This document shows positions 41,300-52,100 of a DNA stretch of 55,547 nucleotides, piece after piece. Below the pieces are notes generated by a model. It worked only from the letters and a program-made list of their open reading frames with translations. It ran no database searches and was not told the origin of the DNA. A program made the translations under genes and the position numbers. This DNA is from CAYHPY01 sp964358485 (lineage in GTDB: Bacteria; Elusimicrobiota; Elusimicrobia; UBA1565; UBA9628): the NCBI GenBank assembly GCA_964358485.1, contig CAYHPY010000014.1:1-55547 (forward strand). The letters run 5' to 3'. How positions within the stretch are numbered: the stretch's first letter is position 1; every line of letters starts with the position of its first letter.

Positions 41300-41757
41300 C
41301 TCCTAAGGAACTTGCCGCCGCGGCCCGGGAGCTGGTGCAAGCCGGCCGTCTGGGGACTCTCTCCACCGTTTCTTCGCGCAAACCCGGCTGGCCCTACGGG
41401 TCTTTGGCCCCCTACGCTCCGGACGAGCGGGGCCGCCCCGTCTTCTTTTTCAGCGCTTTGTCGGCCCACGCCCAAAACCTCCGCAAGGAGCCGAAGTCAT
41501 CCCTGTTGGTCGCCTCCGAAGGGGAGGCGAGCCAAGCCTTGAGCCGCCCGCGGGTCACGCTTCTGGGGCCGGTGGCCGCCGTCGGAGAAGAGGAACTCTC
41601 CGAAGTCCGCGCATCATACCTGAAGGCCCACCTGGAAGCCCGGGCTTGGAGCCAATTGGGGGATTTCGCCCTCTACCGTTTGGAGCCGGTCGAAATCCAC
41701 TATGTCGGAGGCTTCGGGGCGGCCGTTTGGCTCACGGCCGCCGATTTCGCGGGTTAG
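41287..41757 (+). CDS. pyridoxamine-phosphate-oxidase-fold (HugZ-like) FMN-binding protein
   Basis: 156 residues of the split-barrel FMN-binding class: ARELVQAGRLGTLSTVSSRK, GWPYGSLAPYAPDERGRPVF, FFSALSAHAQNLRKEPKSSL, PRVTLLGPVAAV. This order is that of HugZ/PNPOx-like proteins used in heme utilisation or general FMN chemistry, without the longer C-terminal HugZ domain. The start is GTG 41287 or TTG 41296, both overlapping the upstream gene's end, so it is probably the third gene of that operon. Confidence 0.8.
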   Translation: MVSLTPKELAAAARELVQAGRLGTLSTVSSRKPGWPYGSLAPYAPDERGRPVFFFSALSAHAQNLRKEPKSSLLVASEGEASQALSRPRVTLLGPVAAVGEEELSEVRASYLKAHLEARAWSQLGDFALYRLEPVEIHYVGGFGAAVWLTAADFAG

Positions 41758-41766
41758 CGCCCCACC

Positions 41767-42510
41767 TTAGCGGCGGCGGTCCTGGAGTTTGGCCAGAAGC
41801 CGCAGGATTTCGATGTAGAGCCAGACTAAGGTCACGACCAGGCCGAAGGCGCCGTACCACTCCATGTATTTGGGCGCCCCGGCGCCGGCTCCCTGCTCGA
41901 TGAAGTCGAAGTCCAGCACCAGGTTGAAGGCCGCCAGCCCCACGACGAAGAGGCTGAAGGCGATTCCGATGGGCCCGCTCTCGTGGATGAAGCCGATGCG
42001 CGAGCCGAAGAAGCCCATCACCATGTTCACCAGGTAGAGGATCATGATGCCCCCGGTGGCCGCGGCCATGCCCAGCTTGAAGTTCTCCGTCACCGGGATG
42101 AGGCGCGATTTGTAGGCCGCCAGGAGCGCGAACAGGCAGGCGAGGGTCAAGCCGACCGCGTTGAGGACGATCCCCGGATAGCGGACCTCCATATGGGCGG
42201 ACAAGCCCCCCAGGAACAGGCCCTCGAGCAGGCCGTAAATCGGGGTCGTGATCGGGGCGGCGGTTTTCTTGAAGATGGTGACCATGGCGACGATAAAGCC
42301 CCCGATGGCGCCGCCCAGCATCAGGCCCTGCACGGACTGCCCCGTGAAGGCGCGGTTCCAGACGAACATCGCCGCCGCCGTCAGGATGAACAAGGTCAGG
42401 GCGGTCTTGTTGACCGTGCCCTGGATCGTCATCGCGTCGCCCCTGTCGAAGGAACGCTCCGAAAGGAATATGTCCTGATTCAACGCCGGGTTGCCTGATC
42501 TCATCATCAT
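41767..42510 (-). CDS. Bax inhibitor-1/YccA family membrane protein
   Basis: 247 residues with about seven hydrophobic helices. The opening MTIQGTVNKTALTLFILTAAA, FVWNRAFTG, then PIYGLLEGLFLGGLSAHMEVRYPGIVLNAVGLT and LVLDFDFIEQGAGAGAPKYMEWYGAFGLVVTLVWLYIEIL are the landmarks of the bacterial Bax1-I branch (PF12811 type). Homologues are pH-dependent calcium leak channels or proteolysis modulators; the acidic DFDFIEQG would fit the calcium/pH-sensing Asp pair. The start is ATG 42510 (three consecutive Met codons). Confidence 0.88.
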   Translation of the reverse strand: MMMRSGNPALNQDIFLSERSFDRGDAMTIQGTVNKTALTLFILTAAAMFVWNRAFTGQSVQGLMLGGAIGGFIVAMVTIFKKTAAPITTPIYGLLEGLFLGGLSAHMEVRYPGIVLNAVGLTLACLFALLAAYKSRLIPVTENFKLGMAAATGGIMILYLVNMVMGFFGSRIGFIHESGPIGIAFSLFVVGLAAFNLVLDFDFIEQGAGAGAPKYMEWYGAFGLVVTLVWLYIEILRLLAKLQDRRR

Positions 42511-42560
42511 GGTGGATAAGATATATCATATTGCGCGATGAATCGCTCGGAGGCGTTTAC
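42511..42560. promoter_or_regulatory. short divergent spacer and possible 8-codon upstream ORF
   Basis: 27 AT-rich bases separate the YccA start (42510) from ATG 42538. TATCAT (42524-42529) lies eight bases before ATG 42538, and a TATCTT box lies seven bases before the minus-strand start. ATG 42538 opens MNRSEAFT and stops at TGA 42562-42564, overlapping GTG 42561 of the acetyltransferase. The Shine-Dalgarno CGGAGG for that GTG lies inside the mini-ORF. Confidence 0.45.
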
Positions 42561-43115
42561 GTGAAGCCCGTCCGCCGCGCGCTGAAAACCCGCCGCCTGA
42601 TCCTGCGGCCGATCCGGCCCTCGGACCTGGCCGCCTACTATGATTACGCCCGGCGGCCGGAGGTCTGGGTCACCGCCGGTTTCCCGAAGCCGGAAAGCGT
42701 GGCCGACACCCGCGTTTTCGTCCGGAGGGCCGTCTCCCGGTGGGGCAAGCCGCCCGCGCATCGGACGGATTTCGCGATCCTGCGCCGCAAGGACGGGCGG
42801 TGGATCGGCGGCATCGACCTACGCTGGCCCCATGGCGGGGTCGGGGAATTGGGCTACGGCCTACACCCGGATTTTTGGGGCCGAGGCTACGCGGCCGAGG
42901 CGGCCCGCGCGCTCCGGGACTGGGCCTTCGAGCGCGGCGCGCATCGCGTCCAGGCCACCTGCTGGGTCAAAAACGCCCGGTCGGCCCGGCTCCTGCGCCG
43001 TCTTGGGATGCGCCGGGAGGGGGTCCTGCGGGGCTTCCTGCGCCGGGGCATGGAAATCCGGGACGAGTTTCAATACGGAATGACCCGGAAGGATTGGGAG
43101 GGCGCGAAGGGCTGA
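42561..43115 (+). CDS. GNAT-family N-acetyltransferase (RimJ/RimL-like)
   Basis: 184 residues. LKTRRLILRPIRPSDLAAYYDY is the RimJ/RimL-type start, and GELGYGLHPDFWGRGYAAEAARAL carries the acetyl-CoA pyrophosphate loop (R/Q-x2-G-x-G/A); CWVKNARSARLLRRLGMRREG is the final alpha-beta unit. Acceptor unknown (protein N-terminus or small amine). I chose GTG 42561 because GGAGG lies eight bases upstream; a TTG at 42531 in frame would give ten extra residues. Confidence 0.87.
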   Translation: MKPVRRALKTRRLILRPIRPSDLAAYYDYARRPEVWVTAGFPKPESVADTRVFVRRAVSRWGKPPAHRTDFAILRRKDGRWIGGIDLRWPHGGVGELGYGLHPDFWGRGYAAEAARALRDWAFERGAHRVQATCWVKNARSARLLRRLGMRREGVLRGFLRRGMEIRDEFQYGMTRKDWEGAKG

Positions 43116-43118
43116 GGG

Positions 43119-43562
43119 CTATTTCGGGTCGGCGCCGGCCTTGATGAGGTCGTCGTCGGTGATGGGAGAGAGTTCTGAGCGCTTGCCGCCGGTGAGGCTG
43201 GCCCGCAGTTCTCCGCAGGAGCCCGAGTACTCGGCGAAGGCCCACTTGGAATTATTGCCTCCGAGCGGCAACAGGCTGGGACCGAAGACCACGATCTTGC
43301 CCTTGGTCGCGGGATAATTGACGATGCCCTTCAAGGCCGACTTGCAGGGGTCCTGGCACAGCTTGCCGAAGTAGTTGAAGGTGTTGGCGATTCCGCAGGA
43401 AATGTCGTAGTTGGCGCTGACCGAGTAGAAGACCATCGTTCCCGTGTTGCAATAGGGCTTGATGAGGTCCACGACCTTATCGCGAGAGTTGAAATAGCAG
43501 ACGCTTTGGGCGCGGACCGGGGCCGCCGACAGGAGGAGAAGCAGGAGAAGGGGTGTTCTCAT
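43119..43562 (-). CDS. small secreted Cys-containing protein
   Basis: 147 residues with a textbook signal peptide (MRTPLLLLLLLSAAPVRAQ). The mature part has six Cys (SVCYF, KPYCNTG, ISCGIAN, LCQDPCKS, GSCGEL), probably forming disulphides. No metal motif or known family is visible. Its 3' end is three bases from the convergent acetyltransferase gene. Confidence 0.65.
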   Translation of the reverse strand: MRTPLLLLLLLSAAPVRAQSVCYFNSRDKVVDLIKPYCNTGTMVFYSVSANYDISCGIANTFNYFGKLCQDPCKSALKGIVNYPATKGKIVVFGPSLLPLGGNNSKWAFAEYSGSCGELRASLTGGKRSELSPITDDDLIKAGADPK

Positions 43563-43614
43563 ACCCCCAGTATGACCCCGGAGCCGGGAAATTTCAAGGG
43601 GGGGCAGCAACGTG

Positions 43615-43643
43615 TTGCGGAAATGGGGCTGGGGGGGTATACT
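43615..43643 (+). promoter_or_regulatory. promoter of the lipoprotein operon
   Basis: TTGCGG (43615-43620), a 17-base spacer, then TATACT (43638-43643). A start near 43650 would leave about 29 bases of 5' UTR before ATG 43679. Confidence 0.6.
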
Positions 43644-43678
43644 CTGGACGCTAGGCCGGTGAATAGATTTGAATTCCA

Positions 43679-44590
43679 ATGAATAATAATTGCCTCATTT
43701 CCCGGTCCCTTTTGTTCATCCTCTTCCTTGTCTGCTCATGCAGGCGGGTTGAGACTCCCCAGCCGGAGCAGGGAAAGACCGGCGCCTTCAAGAACCTTAG
43801 TGAAAAACAATGGCGGGATGAGTTTTTGAACGATCCCAAGCTCTCCGGCGAGCAAAAGGCCATGATGCTTTCTCAAATCCCCACTTTGGTGGCGGAGGAC
43901 AAGCAGGAAATTTTGGACCGGAAGGAATTGGTTTTGCCTCCTCCGGTGAAATGGAAGCCCGTGGCGGTCGGGCGGAGGCTGAAGTTGACGTTGATTCCGG
44001 AGAAGACGATTATTCGGAAAGGCGAAAAATTCCGCTATCGGCTTGAAGTGCAGAATGTCGGCAGGGAGGCCATTGTCCTAATTGAAATGCCTTATTCCTT
44101 CATTAAAACGGGAATTGAGAACGGCCCTTACGAATTCTATCTACTAACTTCTGAAGGGAAAGAGACGCGGCTACCGGCCCCTTTCTCATTCGGGGGAAGC
44201 CTTAGTTTTACCGAGTACCATTTTCCTAAAAATTGGACCGAAGGCCAAAAGCGCGATGAATTTGAAAGGATTAAAGCTGCCGGGCAGGCGAACGCCCATC
44301 TTTCGCTAACGCTGAACCCGGGAGAGACCATCGTCAGTCGGCCGGGAAATCCGGGTTCCAACCTGTTTCGGGACCTTCGGACGGATCTTGATTTCAACCG
44401 TCGTGGAACCTATCGGCTCAGGCTTGTTTACGAAGACCGGCCCTCCTCTCCCCCAACTGAAAATGAAATTCAATCAGGGATTAAATTCGGCTTGTCCCGC
44501 GAGAGACAGATTCAAAGTTACCAAAAGTCCCTTCCTTTGCATCTCGGCCGCTTGGAGTCCAACACGGTGAAGTTCGAGGTCGTTCCGTGA
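43679..44590 (+). CDS. lipoprotein of unknown function
   Basis: 303 residues. The N-terminus (CLISRSLLFILFLVCSC) ends in a lipobox-like FLVCSC. The mature protein has a basic/acidic helix, then a beta-rich domain (RRLKLTLIPEKTIIRKGEKF, RYRLEVQNVGREAIVLIEMP) that resembles an immunoglobulin-like fold of the kind seen in bacterial surface proteins. Codon third positions are visibly less GC-rich than in flanking housekeeping genes, hinting at recent acquisition. The zincin-like gene starts in its stop codon (GTGA). Confidence 0.65.
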   Translation: MNNNCLISRSLLFILFLVCSCRRVETPQPEQGKTGAFKNLSEKQWRDEFLNDPKLSGEQKAMMLSQIPTLVAEDKQEILDRKELVLPPPVKWKPVAVGRRLKLTLIPEKTIIRKGEKFRYRLEVQNVGREAIVLIEMPYSFIKTGIENGPYEFYLLTSEGKETRLPAPFSFGGSLSFTEYHFPKNWTEGQKRDEFERIKAAGQANAHLSLTLNPGETIVSRPGNPGSNLFRDLRTDLDFNRRGTYRLRLVYEDRPSSPPTENEIQSGIKFGLSRERQIQSYQKSLPLHLGRLESNTVKFEVVP

Positions 44591-46128
44591 AATTTCTTGC
44601 CGCAGCCTTGATTTTCCCTGCCGTCGTTTGGTCTGCCCCCTGCGGGGAATCGCGTTTTGGCGCTTGCACGGCCGATGCAGTGCAGAAAACGGAAATTATG
44701 GATGCCATCCAAGCGGGGTTCGCGGCGGAAAAGAAGATGCTGGAAGCCTCGGGTAGACGCGAGATGGCCAAGGCAAAGTTTCAGAAGGAAGAGACCCTCG
44801 CGGAAACGGAAGAGGTGCTTAAACGCGAACGGGAAATGCGCGATCAGTTTTCCCTGGCTATTGAGCTGACTGAGAAATATTACCGCTTAAATCCTGGAAA
44901 ACCCATGAATCCCACGATCAGACCCAAGGACCCGAAGGGCCTTGGAGAGTGGGCCGGAGGTTTGACTGTCCGCTGGAAGCCTGAATTCCAATATGGAACC
45001 GAGGATTACCGGGAAATCCAGGGGTCCGATGGGCTCACTCATTATTTGGGGGGCAAATGGGACTTGCAGGAGACGGCCTCGGGAACTTATCCCGACGGCA
45101 CTGTTGTCATCTTGAGAAAGGTCTTCGCGGCGGCGCGGGAAGATAGGAGCCCCGGAATCCTCGCCGCCAGCATCCATCACGAGGCCCAGCACTTCGAAGA
45201 GTTGATCACCCGGGGTTGGGACAACTACGAGGAAGGGGAACTGCGGACCTACCAAAAGTCGTTGGCGGCCGGGGATGTTTTTGAGTTGAGCCGGGCCCAA
45301 ATAGGAAAAATCGAGGAAAAGATTTCCAAACGCTCCGGCGAGTTGGCCGCGGGTAAACGCTCGTCGTTGTTTCCGAGCGCCCAGGGAGAGAAGGAGAATA
45401 GGGAGAAGTTCTTGGAGCGCAAGGAAAATGACCGGGAATTCTTCGAGAGGCTTTCGCGGCTTAAACAAGAAGTTGCCGAGGATCATCGGCGCCGGCAGCA
45501 GGATAGAGAAGCCCAAGAGCGGGCCGAGGCCGAACGTGCCAAGGAAGAGACTGCGGCAATCGTCGCGTTCCGGTTGTTGGTCGCGGAATTCGGCTTCGTC
45601 GTGTATGAATTTGGTCCGGGGTGGGTCGACCTGCGGGACACCCATTTCCCTTGGCCGAACTTGAAATTCCACCGGTTTCACTTCAAAACGTTCGGAGAGG
45701 CAAGGGCTGCCCTTTTCTTGGCCCGGTCCTGCATCGACCGGGCGATGGCCGAGCCCGATGGAGGGGCTCTGGATATTCTCGGACGGAGATCCGGGGAGGA
45801 AGCGTTCCGTGCTGCGATCAAGCCGAATTCCGGGGAATTGGAAAACTGCTTTGATTACCTCCTTTTCTATAATGAACTTTTGGGGAAGGCCGCAGGGTTT
45901 CGGGAGGTCCTGGGCGGTCATTTGGCGCGAGAGAGGGCGGTGAAAGCGGAAATCGAGAGACTGGAACGAATTTTGCGCGTGAGCCAGGAGCGGGAGCGCA
46001 AGGAACGGGCACGCAGGCCGCGGGAGCGGGAAGACGGGGAGGGCGGGGGGCGCGGGAATCTCGATCTCTCGCCGGCGGATCGGGCCTTGGAACGCGCCCG
46101 GGACCGGATCGGCCGGGGTCCGCGCTAA
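44587..46128 (+). CDS. secreted zincin-like protein with coiled coil
   Basis: 513 residues from GTG 44587, with signal peptide MKFLAAALIFPAVVWSA. Residues ~130-230 contain YPDGTVVILRKVF and SIHHEAQHFEELI: H198-E199-H202 is an HExxH zinc site, in an aminoglycan- or protein-hydrolase-like strand-helix context. The rest is dominated by charged coiled coil (AKFQKEETLAETEEVLKRER; EDHRRRQQDREAQERAEAER), with a small globular segment at ~330-430 and a basic Arg-rich tail. I know of no named family. It is translationally coupled to the lipoprotein. Confidence 0.65.
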   Translation: MKFLAAALIFPAVVWSAPCGESRFGACTADAVQKTEIMDAIQAGFAAEKKMLEASGRREMAKAKFQKEETLAETEEVLKREREMRDQFSLAIELTEKYYRLNPGKPMNPTIRPKDPKGLGEWAGGLTVRWKPEFQYGTEDYREIQGSDGLTHYLGGKWDLQETASGTYPDGTVVILRKVFAAAREDRSPGILAASIHHEAQHFEELITRGWDNYEEGELRTYQKSLAAGDVFELSRAQIGKIEEKISKRSGELAAGKRSSLFPSAQGEKENREKFLERKENDREFFERLSRLKQEVAEDHRRRQQDREAQERAEAERAKEETAAIVAFRLLVAEFGFVVYEFGPGWVDLRDTHFPWPNLKFHRFHFKTFGEARAALFLARSCIDRAMAEPDGGALDILGRRSGEEAFRAAIKPNSGELENCFDYLLFYNELLGKAAGFREVLGGHLARERAVKAEIERLERILRVSQERERKERARRPREREDGEGGGRGNLDLSPADRALERARDRIGRGPR

Positions 46129-46190
46129 ACCGGAAGCGGCCATGGACGCAGGTCTTGATTCAATTCGGTTTTCGACCTATAAATGAAGAG

Positions 46191-49100
46191 ATGAGTTTCC
46201 TGGGGGCGGCCCCGGCCTTTTTTTTGGCGGCGGCGCTCCACGCGAACACGGGGACCTCCCCGAAACAGGCCGAATCTTCCGTTGCGCCCGAGATCGCCGA
46301 AACCATCAAGAAAATCGACGAGGCGAGCTTGCCCTTCGCGGGCGATAAATTCACCGCGGCCGACGGCCAAAAGCTCATGGGGCACCTGGAGACTCTCATG
46401 GCCCAACTCCGGGCGAAGGCCCCGCCGGGAGATTCGAAAACCGAGGAGGCGGCGGCCAAGCTTCAAAAAACCATCGACAAGATCGGCAAGGCCATGGACA
46501 AGGTCGAGGCCATGCACCTCCCAATGGTCAAGATGTCCCTGGCCGGCGCGCTCAGCCAGATCAAGAAGGACGCCCGAGGGATGGCGAGGGCGTTCCCCCC
46601 TCCCCCGGCATCCCCTGGAGGGGGGCAAAATCCGCCCACCGTTGGCCCCCGACCGACGCCTCCCGCCCAACCGAAGCCGGACTCGCCCCCGGAAAAAACG
46701 GGAGAGGACCAGTCCGCGCTGGAGCGCAACCTCGAATCCGATCCGACTTTCGCCAAGGCATTGGCCGAGCAGAAAGAGTCCCCCCGGAATTTCGAGGCCT
46801 CCTTCAGCGGGGGAAAGCTCGACTCGGCGCTGGGGCGCTACAAGGGCGGGGTCTTCGAGCAGAGGGAGCTTGAAGCCACCCCGGATTCCGGGAAGGGTCC
46901 GGGAGGCGCGCGGTGGTCCGGGGGCCCGCAAGGCGGCCCGGGACAAACCCTTTCAGCGGCGACGATGCTCAACCCCGGCAATCCCGCGGAAGTCGTATCT
47001 TTTCTGGCATTGCGCCAGACGGTTGGAAATCTCGCCCTGGAAAAGGGGGGGTTTGATTTCGACGGGCGCATCCTGACCAAGGACGGCCGTTCGCCGACCG
47101 ATGAGGAGGTCCGGCGGCTGGCGGAGATCATCAATTCCCTCCCCTTGGCCGCCAACGATCCCGGCTTCGACCCCGATGTCCACCAAGCCCTGGCCGAAGT
47201 CTTCGCCGCCCAAAAGGATTCCTACGAAAAGGAATTCACCGACGTGGCCCTGGCCCGTGATTTCACCTGGACCAAGGACTGCCGGGCCGTGACTCGCGAG
47301 CTCTGCAACGCCCTGGCGCATTCCCTTTACAAGAAAGGACAGCGCCTCAAGCCCGAGCAGGAAAAATGGATACTGGAAGCGGTCCGGGCCAAGGGCGGCT
47401 CGGCGCCGGCCTCCGGCCACGCGGGGCGCATGCGGGGGCTCCAGGAGCTTCCGGGCCTGGGCCCCCAGGGGAAGGAACCCCCGTTCTCCGCCGAGGACCT
47501 CAAAAAGGTCCGGGCCGCCCTCGCCGAGTTGCGGGCCTGGGCCAAGACGCCGCCAAGGTGGGTCGCCAGCAACCAGTATTCCTCGGGGGAATATTGGGTG
47601 TCCATGAAGCGGGAGAACCTCCAGGCGACGCTGGACGCCGCCAAGGCGGGAGCTCGCAACGAGCGCCAAGCCGCTTGGTTCTCCCAGGCGGCGGCCGAAG
47701 AGGCCGACAATTGGCGGCGGGCCTACGAGGGAAGCCTCGGCCCATTCGGCCAATACGGGGTCGACCTCGCCGCCAAGGAGGCGGCCGAGGGCAAGCGCGG
47801 CCAGGCCGAACGGGAAGCGGCGGAGTTCTTTTCGGCGGCGGCCGACGTCCTCGAGGGCTTTCTCAAAGACCGGGCCGCGGCCGACTTGGCCGCCGACCCC
47901 GCCCGCCTGGCCGAAGCCAAGAAGGCGGCCGCGGCGGCGTTCATGAAAATGCCCAAGGAGCGGCAGGACCTCTTCGCCGCGCGCTTGGACGCATTGACCA
48001 AGCAGTTGTTGGCGGGAAATACCCCGGACGCCGCGGCCCGGCTCAACGCGTTCTTCGACAACGTGGCCGAGGAAATCGCCCTCCAAGATCCGGCCGGGGC
48101 GAGCTCCGACGCGGCCCTCTTCGCGCGGGTGATGCGCCGGGATTTCAATCGGAGCTTCGGGGCCGGAAGCGCGCGCAACGCCGTCTTGGACCTTTCTTCC
48201 TTCGTTCCCGGCATTCGCCCGAGGAACTCCGATTACGCCTCCGCCGACCTGTGGCTCTCGGTCGCCTTCGCGGTGGACGCCCTCCCGTTCCAGGAATGGG
48301 TGCGCGCGACCGCCCTGGGAGACTGGGCGCGGGACAAGGTGGGCGCCTGGAAGCAGGCGCGCTTTTCCGAGGCCGACGCCGCCCAACTTTCGGCCCAGAA
48401 GGAGGCGCTGGAAAAGCTCCTCGACCGGATCGAGGCCTCCCCGGAAGGCTCCCGGTTGGTTTTGGGAGGCGCGGCCAATCTGGGATTGGTTCGAAAGGGG
48501 CTTGAGGGGGCCAAGACCGCCGCGGAGCTCTCCCGCGCGCTCCGGAATTTCGACGAGCGCGGCCTGTTGGGGCCGACTTTGATCGGCCAGGCCAAGCTTG
48601 AGGAAAACCTCCGCCGGATTCAGGGCGAGCCCAAGATTCGGGAAGCCATCGCGGCCCTGGCCAAGCTCGAGGGAAAGGAATTGGAGGACGCCAGGCGAGC
48701 CCTGCTCAAGCTGACCGAGGACCATCCGAAATACCAAGAGTGGATCGCCGGTCCCAGGGCGGAGCTGGCCAAGCTCAGGGGGGAGCTTGAGGAACTGCAA
48801 AAAAAGGACCCCGCGCTGGCCGCGGCGCTGGCGGAGTTCCAGGGCCTGAGGGCCGAGAGGCAGCGCTTCCTGGCCTCGGCGCTCCGGGCCGGGGCCCTGC
48901 CCGAGGGGTCGGTCGTCGACTCCGAGGAACTGGGCCAGGCGCCGGGAACCCGCTTCGTGCGGGCGCGGGAAGGGGCGCTGGACGGTTATTGGGTCAAGCC
49001 GGCGGACGGCGGACCGGAGGACTTTTTAGACGCCGACGGCCGGCTCCGGATTTCCCGGGAGACTCGAGCCATCCCGGAGTTGTCCGACAAGCCCCTGACC

Positions 49101-52100
49101 TTCACCAGCCTCTTTGACGCCGATGGAAGGATGAGGCGCCTTGAGGTCCCCGAACTCGGCTGGGTCAAGGAAGGCCGTTTCGACGCCCTCGGCGAGCTGG
49201 TGGAGGGGATCTGGAAAAAGGGCGATTCCACCTTGGTCTACGAGGCCGAGAAGGAGCCCGACGGGCGCTTGGCCCGGCAGGCCGTCGTCGAGACCGACCG
49301 GGGCGGAGCCGTCCTGTCCTCGGTGGTCAATGAATTCGATCCCGACTCGAAGCCCCCGTCCTGGAAATTGGTCCAAAGGACCGAATACAAGGACGGCAAG
49401 GTTTCCGCTTATCACCTGGGCGTCGATTACAAGCGCCTCTCCGATCCGTGGATGGATTACAAGAAACTGGGCCTGGTAAATTCCGCCGACTATGTTCGCT
49501 GGATGGCGGCCCACCGGAGGGAAATGGAGGGAGGGCTCATCCGCGGGATTTCGATCGACCCGAATTCCCGGCCGCCGCGCATGACGGTCATGATGGACCA
49601 CACCCCGGACGCCGACCGCAAGGCGGGGAAGGAAGCCCAGCCCAACTCGGTCGAATTCCGGGTCCTGAAAATGGACGACTACAACTCCATGACCCGGTTG
49701 ATCGAGGAATACTGGGTCCAATACCCGGTCCGCGACGAAAAAGGGAATCTGGTCCTGGAAGGGGGGCGGCCCAAGGTCAAAAGCGAGGTCAACTCCTACG
49801 CGATCTACAAGCCCGTGCACCACCCGGACAATCCCGGGGACACGATCCTCGGGCGGGTCTACAAGCTCAGGGTTTACGACGCGCGGGCCAAGGATTGGAA
49901 GTTCATGGAACGCGAGGAGATTTCCAGGAACGGGGTCTGGGAGCGCAGTTCATCAAAGACCGATCCCTCGGCCCTCCAGGCGCGCGGGATCTCGGGCTGG
50001 GGGGAGTGGCGCAACCGGCCCGAGGACGCGAAATTCTGGGAAGGGTTCAAAGAAGAGGCGCAGAACACTCGGATGTGGAAAGTCGTGTCCAAAGGCGGGG
50101 AAATTCTCTACACGGTCGGGGACGCCATCGTCTCCGGCGCCGGCTCGGCCGGGGCCTCCGGCATGGCCGGCCTATACGGCGCCTTCGGAAACAAGACCGC
50201 CAAAAACCTCACCGCCATCAACGCGGCCATCGAGGCCAACCGGATGGCCTTGGACGCCTACAAGACCTTCACCACGGGCAGCGGAGAGCCCGTCAAGAAG
50301 TCCGACGGAGACCTCCGGCAGGGCTGGGAGCGCTGGGCCTTCGCCACCGGGAGCGACGGCAGCCAGGAGCCTCACAAGAATTTCCGGACCTACGCCGAGG
50401 CCCTGGCCGTGGCCCTCTCCAAATCGAGCGATCCGGAGGACACGAAGTGGTTCGTGGGGGACCAGAGAAGGAAATACATCCTCGATCTCGTGGAAAAGGA
50501 GATCGCCTCCAAATACAAGACGGGAGATCCTTTCTGGAACAAGAGCGCCGAGGCGCAGGCGGAGGAAAAAAATCTGCTTCGGGCCGACTACGAGCGCAAG
50601 ACCGCGTCCTCCTGGCGGGAGCTGGCCGCCGATGAGGAGTTCGCGAAGTTCGTCATCCGGGAAGGCGGCGGGGCCAAGGGAGGCTACCGGGAGATCGCCG
50701 AGCGGGGCGGGGCGGCCGCCGACGCGGCCTGGCTCCTGGAGACCTCGGCCGAGTTCGGCAAGGGCATGGCCGGCGGCGCCGCCCTGGGTTATTCCCTGCG
50801 CTTCGGGTCCCAGGCCCTCAGCCGGGTCCTTTCGGGGGCCAGGACCGACGGCCTGGTCAAAACTCTGAACTCCGCCCAAAAATTAGAGGCCGCGGCGGCC
50901 CAGGAGAGCTACGGCGCCGCCCTGACGCGCAACATCGCGGGACTCAACTCGAGCAAGGACACCGCCCGCATGCTGAAAACGATCAACGACCTGACCGCCA
51001 AGGCCGCTCGAGGCGCCGCCCTGGAGGGCGAGGAATTGGCCCTGCTCAAGGCCGCTCGGACCCAGCTCTTGTCGGACGTCCTCAACGCCCCCATCAACGC
51101 CTTCCAGCTTTCCGAGACCGTCATGACGGCCTCTTTCCAACTCGGAGATGGGGATCTGCAATCGGTCCTCAAGACCGGGCTCACCCAGGCCGCCTTCGGC
51201 CTTTACATGAGGCATGGCGGTCAGGTCCGCGGGGCGGTGGGCGACGTTTTCAAGGATTTCCTGGCCCCCAAGGCCCCGGCCGAAACGGTCAAACCCACGG
51301 CGAAAAACATCGAGGAGGGCGTAGCCCGGCTCACCGATGAGGGGAAGGTCCGCGTCGACGCCGAGCCCGAGTATTTCGAGGGCGAATTCCGCGACAAGAA
51401 CCGCCGCATCGCCCCCACCGCGGACAAGGCCAATCCCAACCGGCCCAAGGCCTTGGAGGCCGCCAAGGCGGCCGATGAGCTCGTGGCCCGCGCCAACGAG
51501 GAGAACTTCAAGCGCCGCCTCGGGAACAAGGACCTCCGGGCCGATACCCCGGAATCCAAGGCCGCGGCCCGGGAGAAATACGAGGAAGCCCTGGCCGGGG
51601 CTCTGGGCCAGCGGGAAAGCCCCGTCCAGAGCGCCCACCTGGACCGGGCCGTCGCCGACGGAACCCTGGCCCCGGGCGTCAAGGAGGTGGGCATCCAGGA
51701 GGGGGATTCCTGCGTGCCCAACGCCTGGGCCAACCAGTTGAAATCGGCGGGGGTGGAAATTTCCGTCCCCGACATCGTCAAGATCGTCCGGGAGACCCCG
51801 GAGATCGCGCATCTGGCCGACAAGGTGACCCGGGGCATGAGTTCGACGGAAGCCCTCCAGATTCAGCGCGCGGTCGTGATGAAGCTGGCGGGGGAGGGCC
51901 GGGCGTTGGGGCTCAAGACCGTCCCTCCCGAGGAGCTCTTCGGGACCATCGCCCGGGAAGGGCGGGGGGCCTCCGCCGCCATCCAGGCCGGCTCGGGCCT
52001 GCACGAGGTTTTCGTGGAGGGCCTGGTCCAGGCCGGCGGTAAAACCTACGTTTCCTTCCTGGACTCGTCGACGGGTGCCCGGACCTTCATGGAAACGGCG

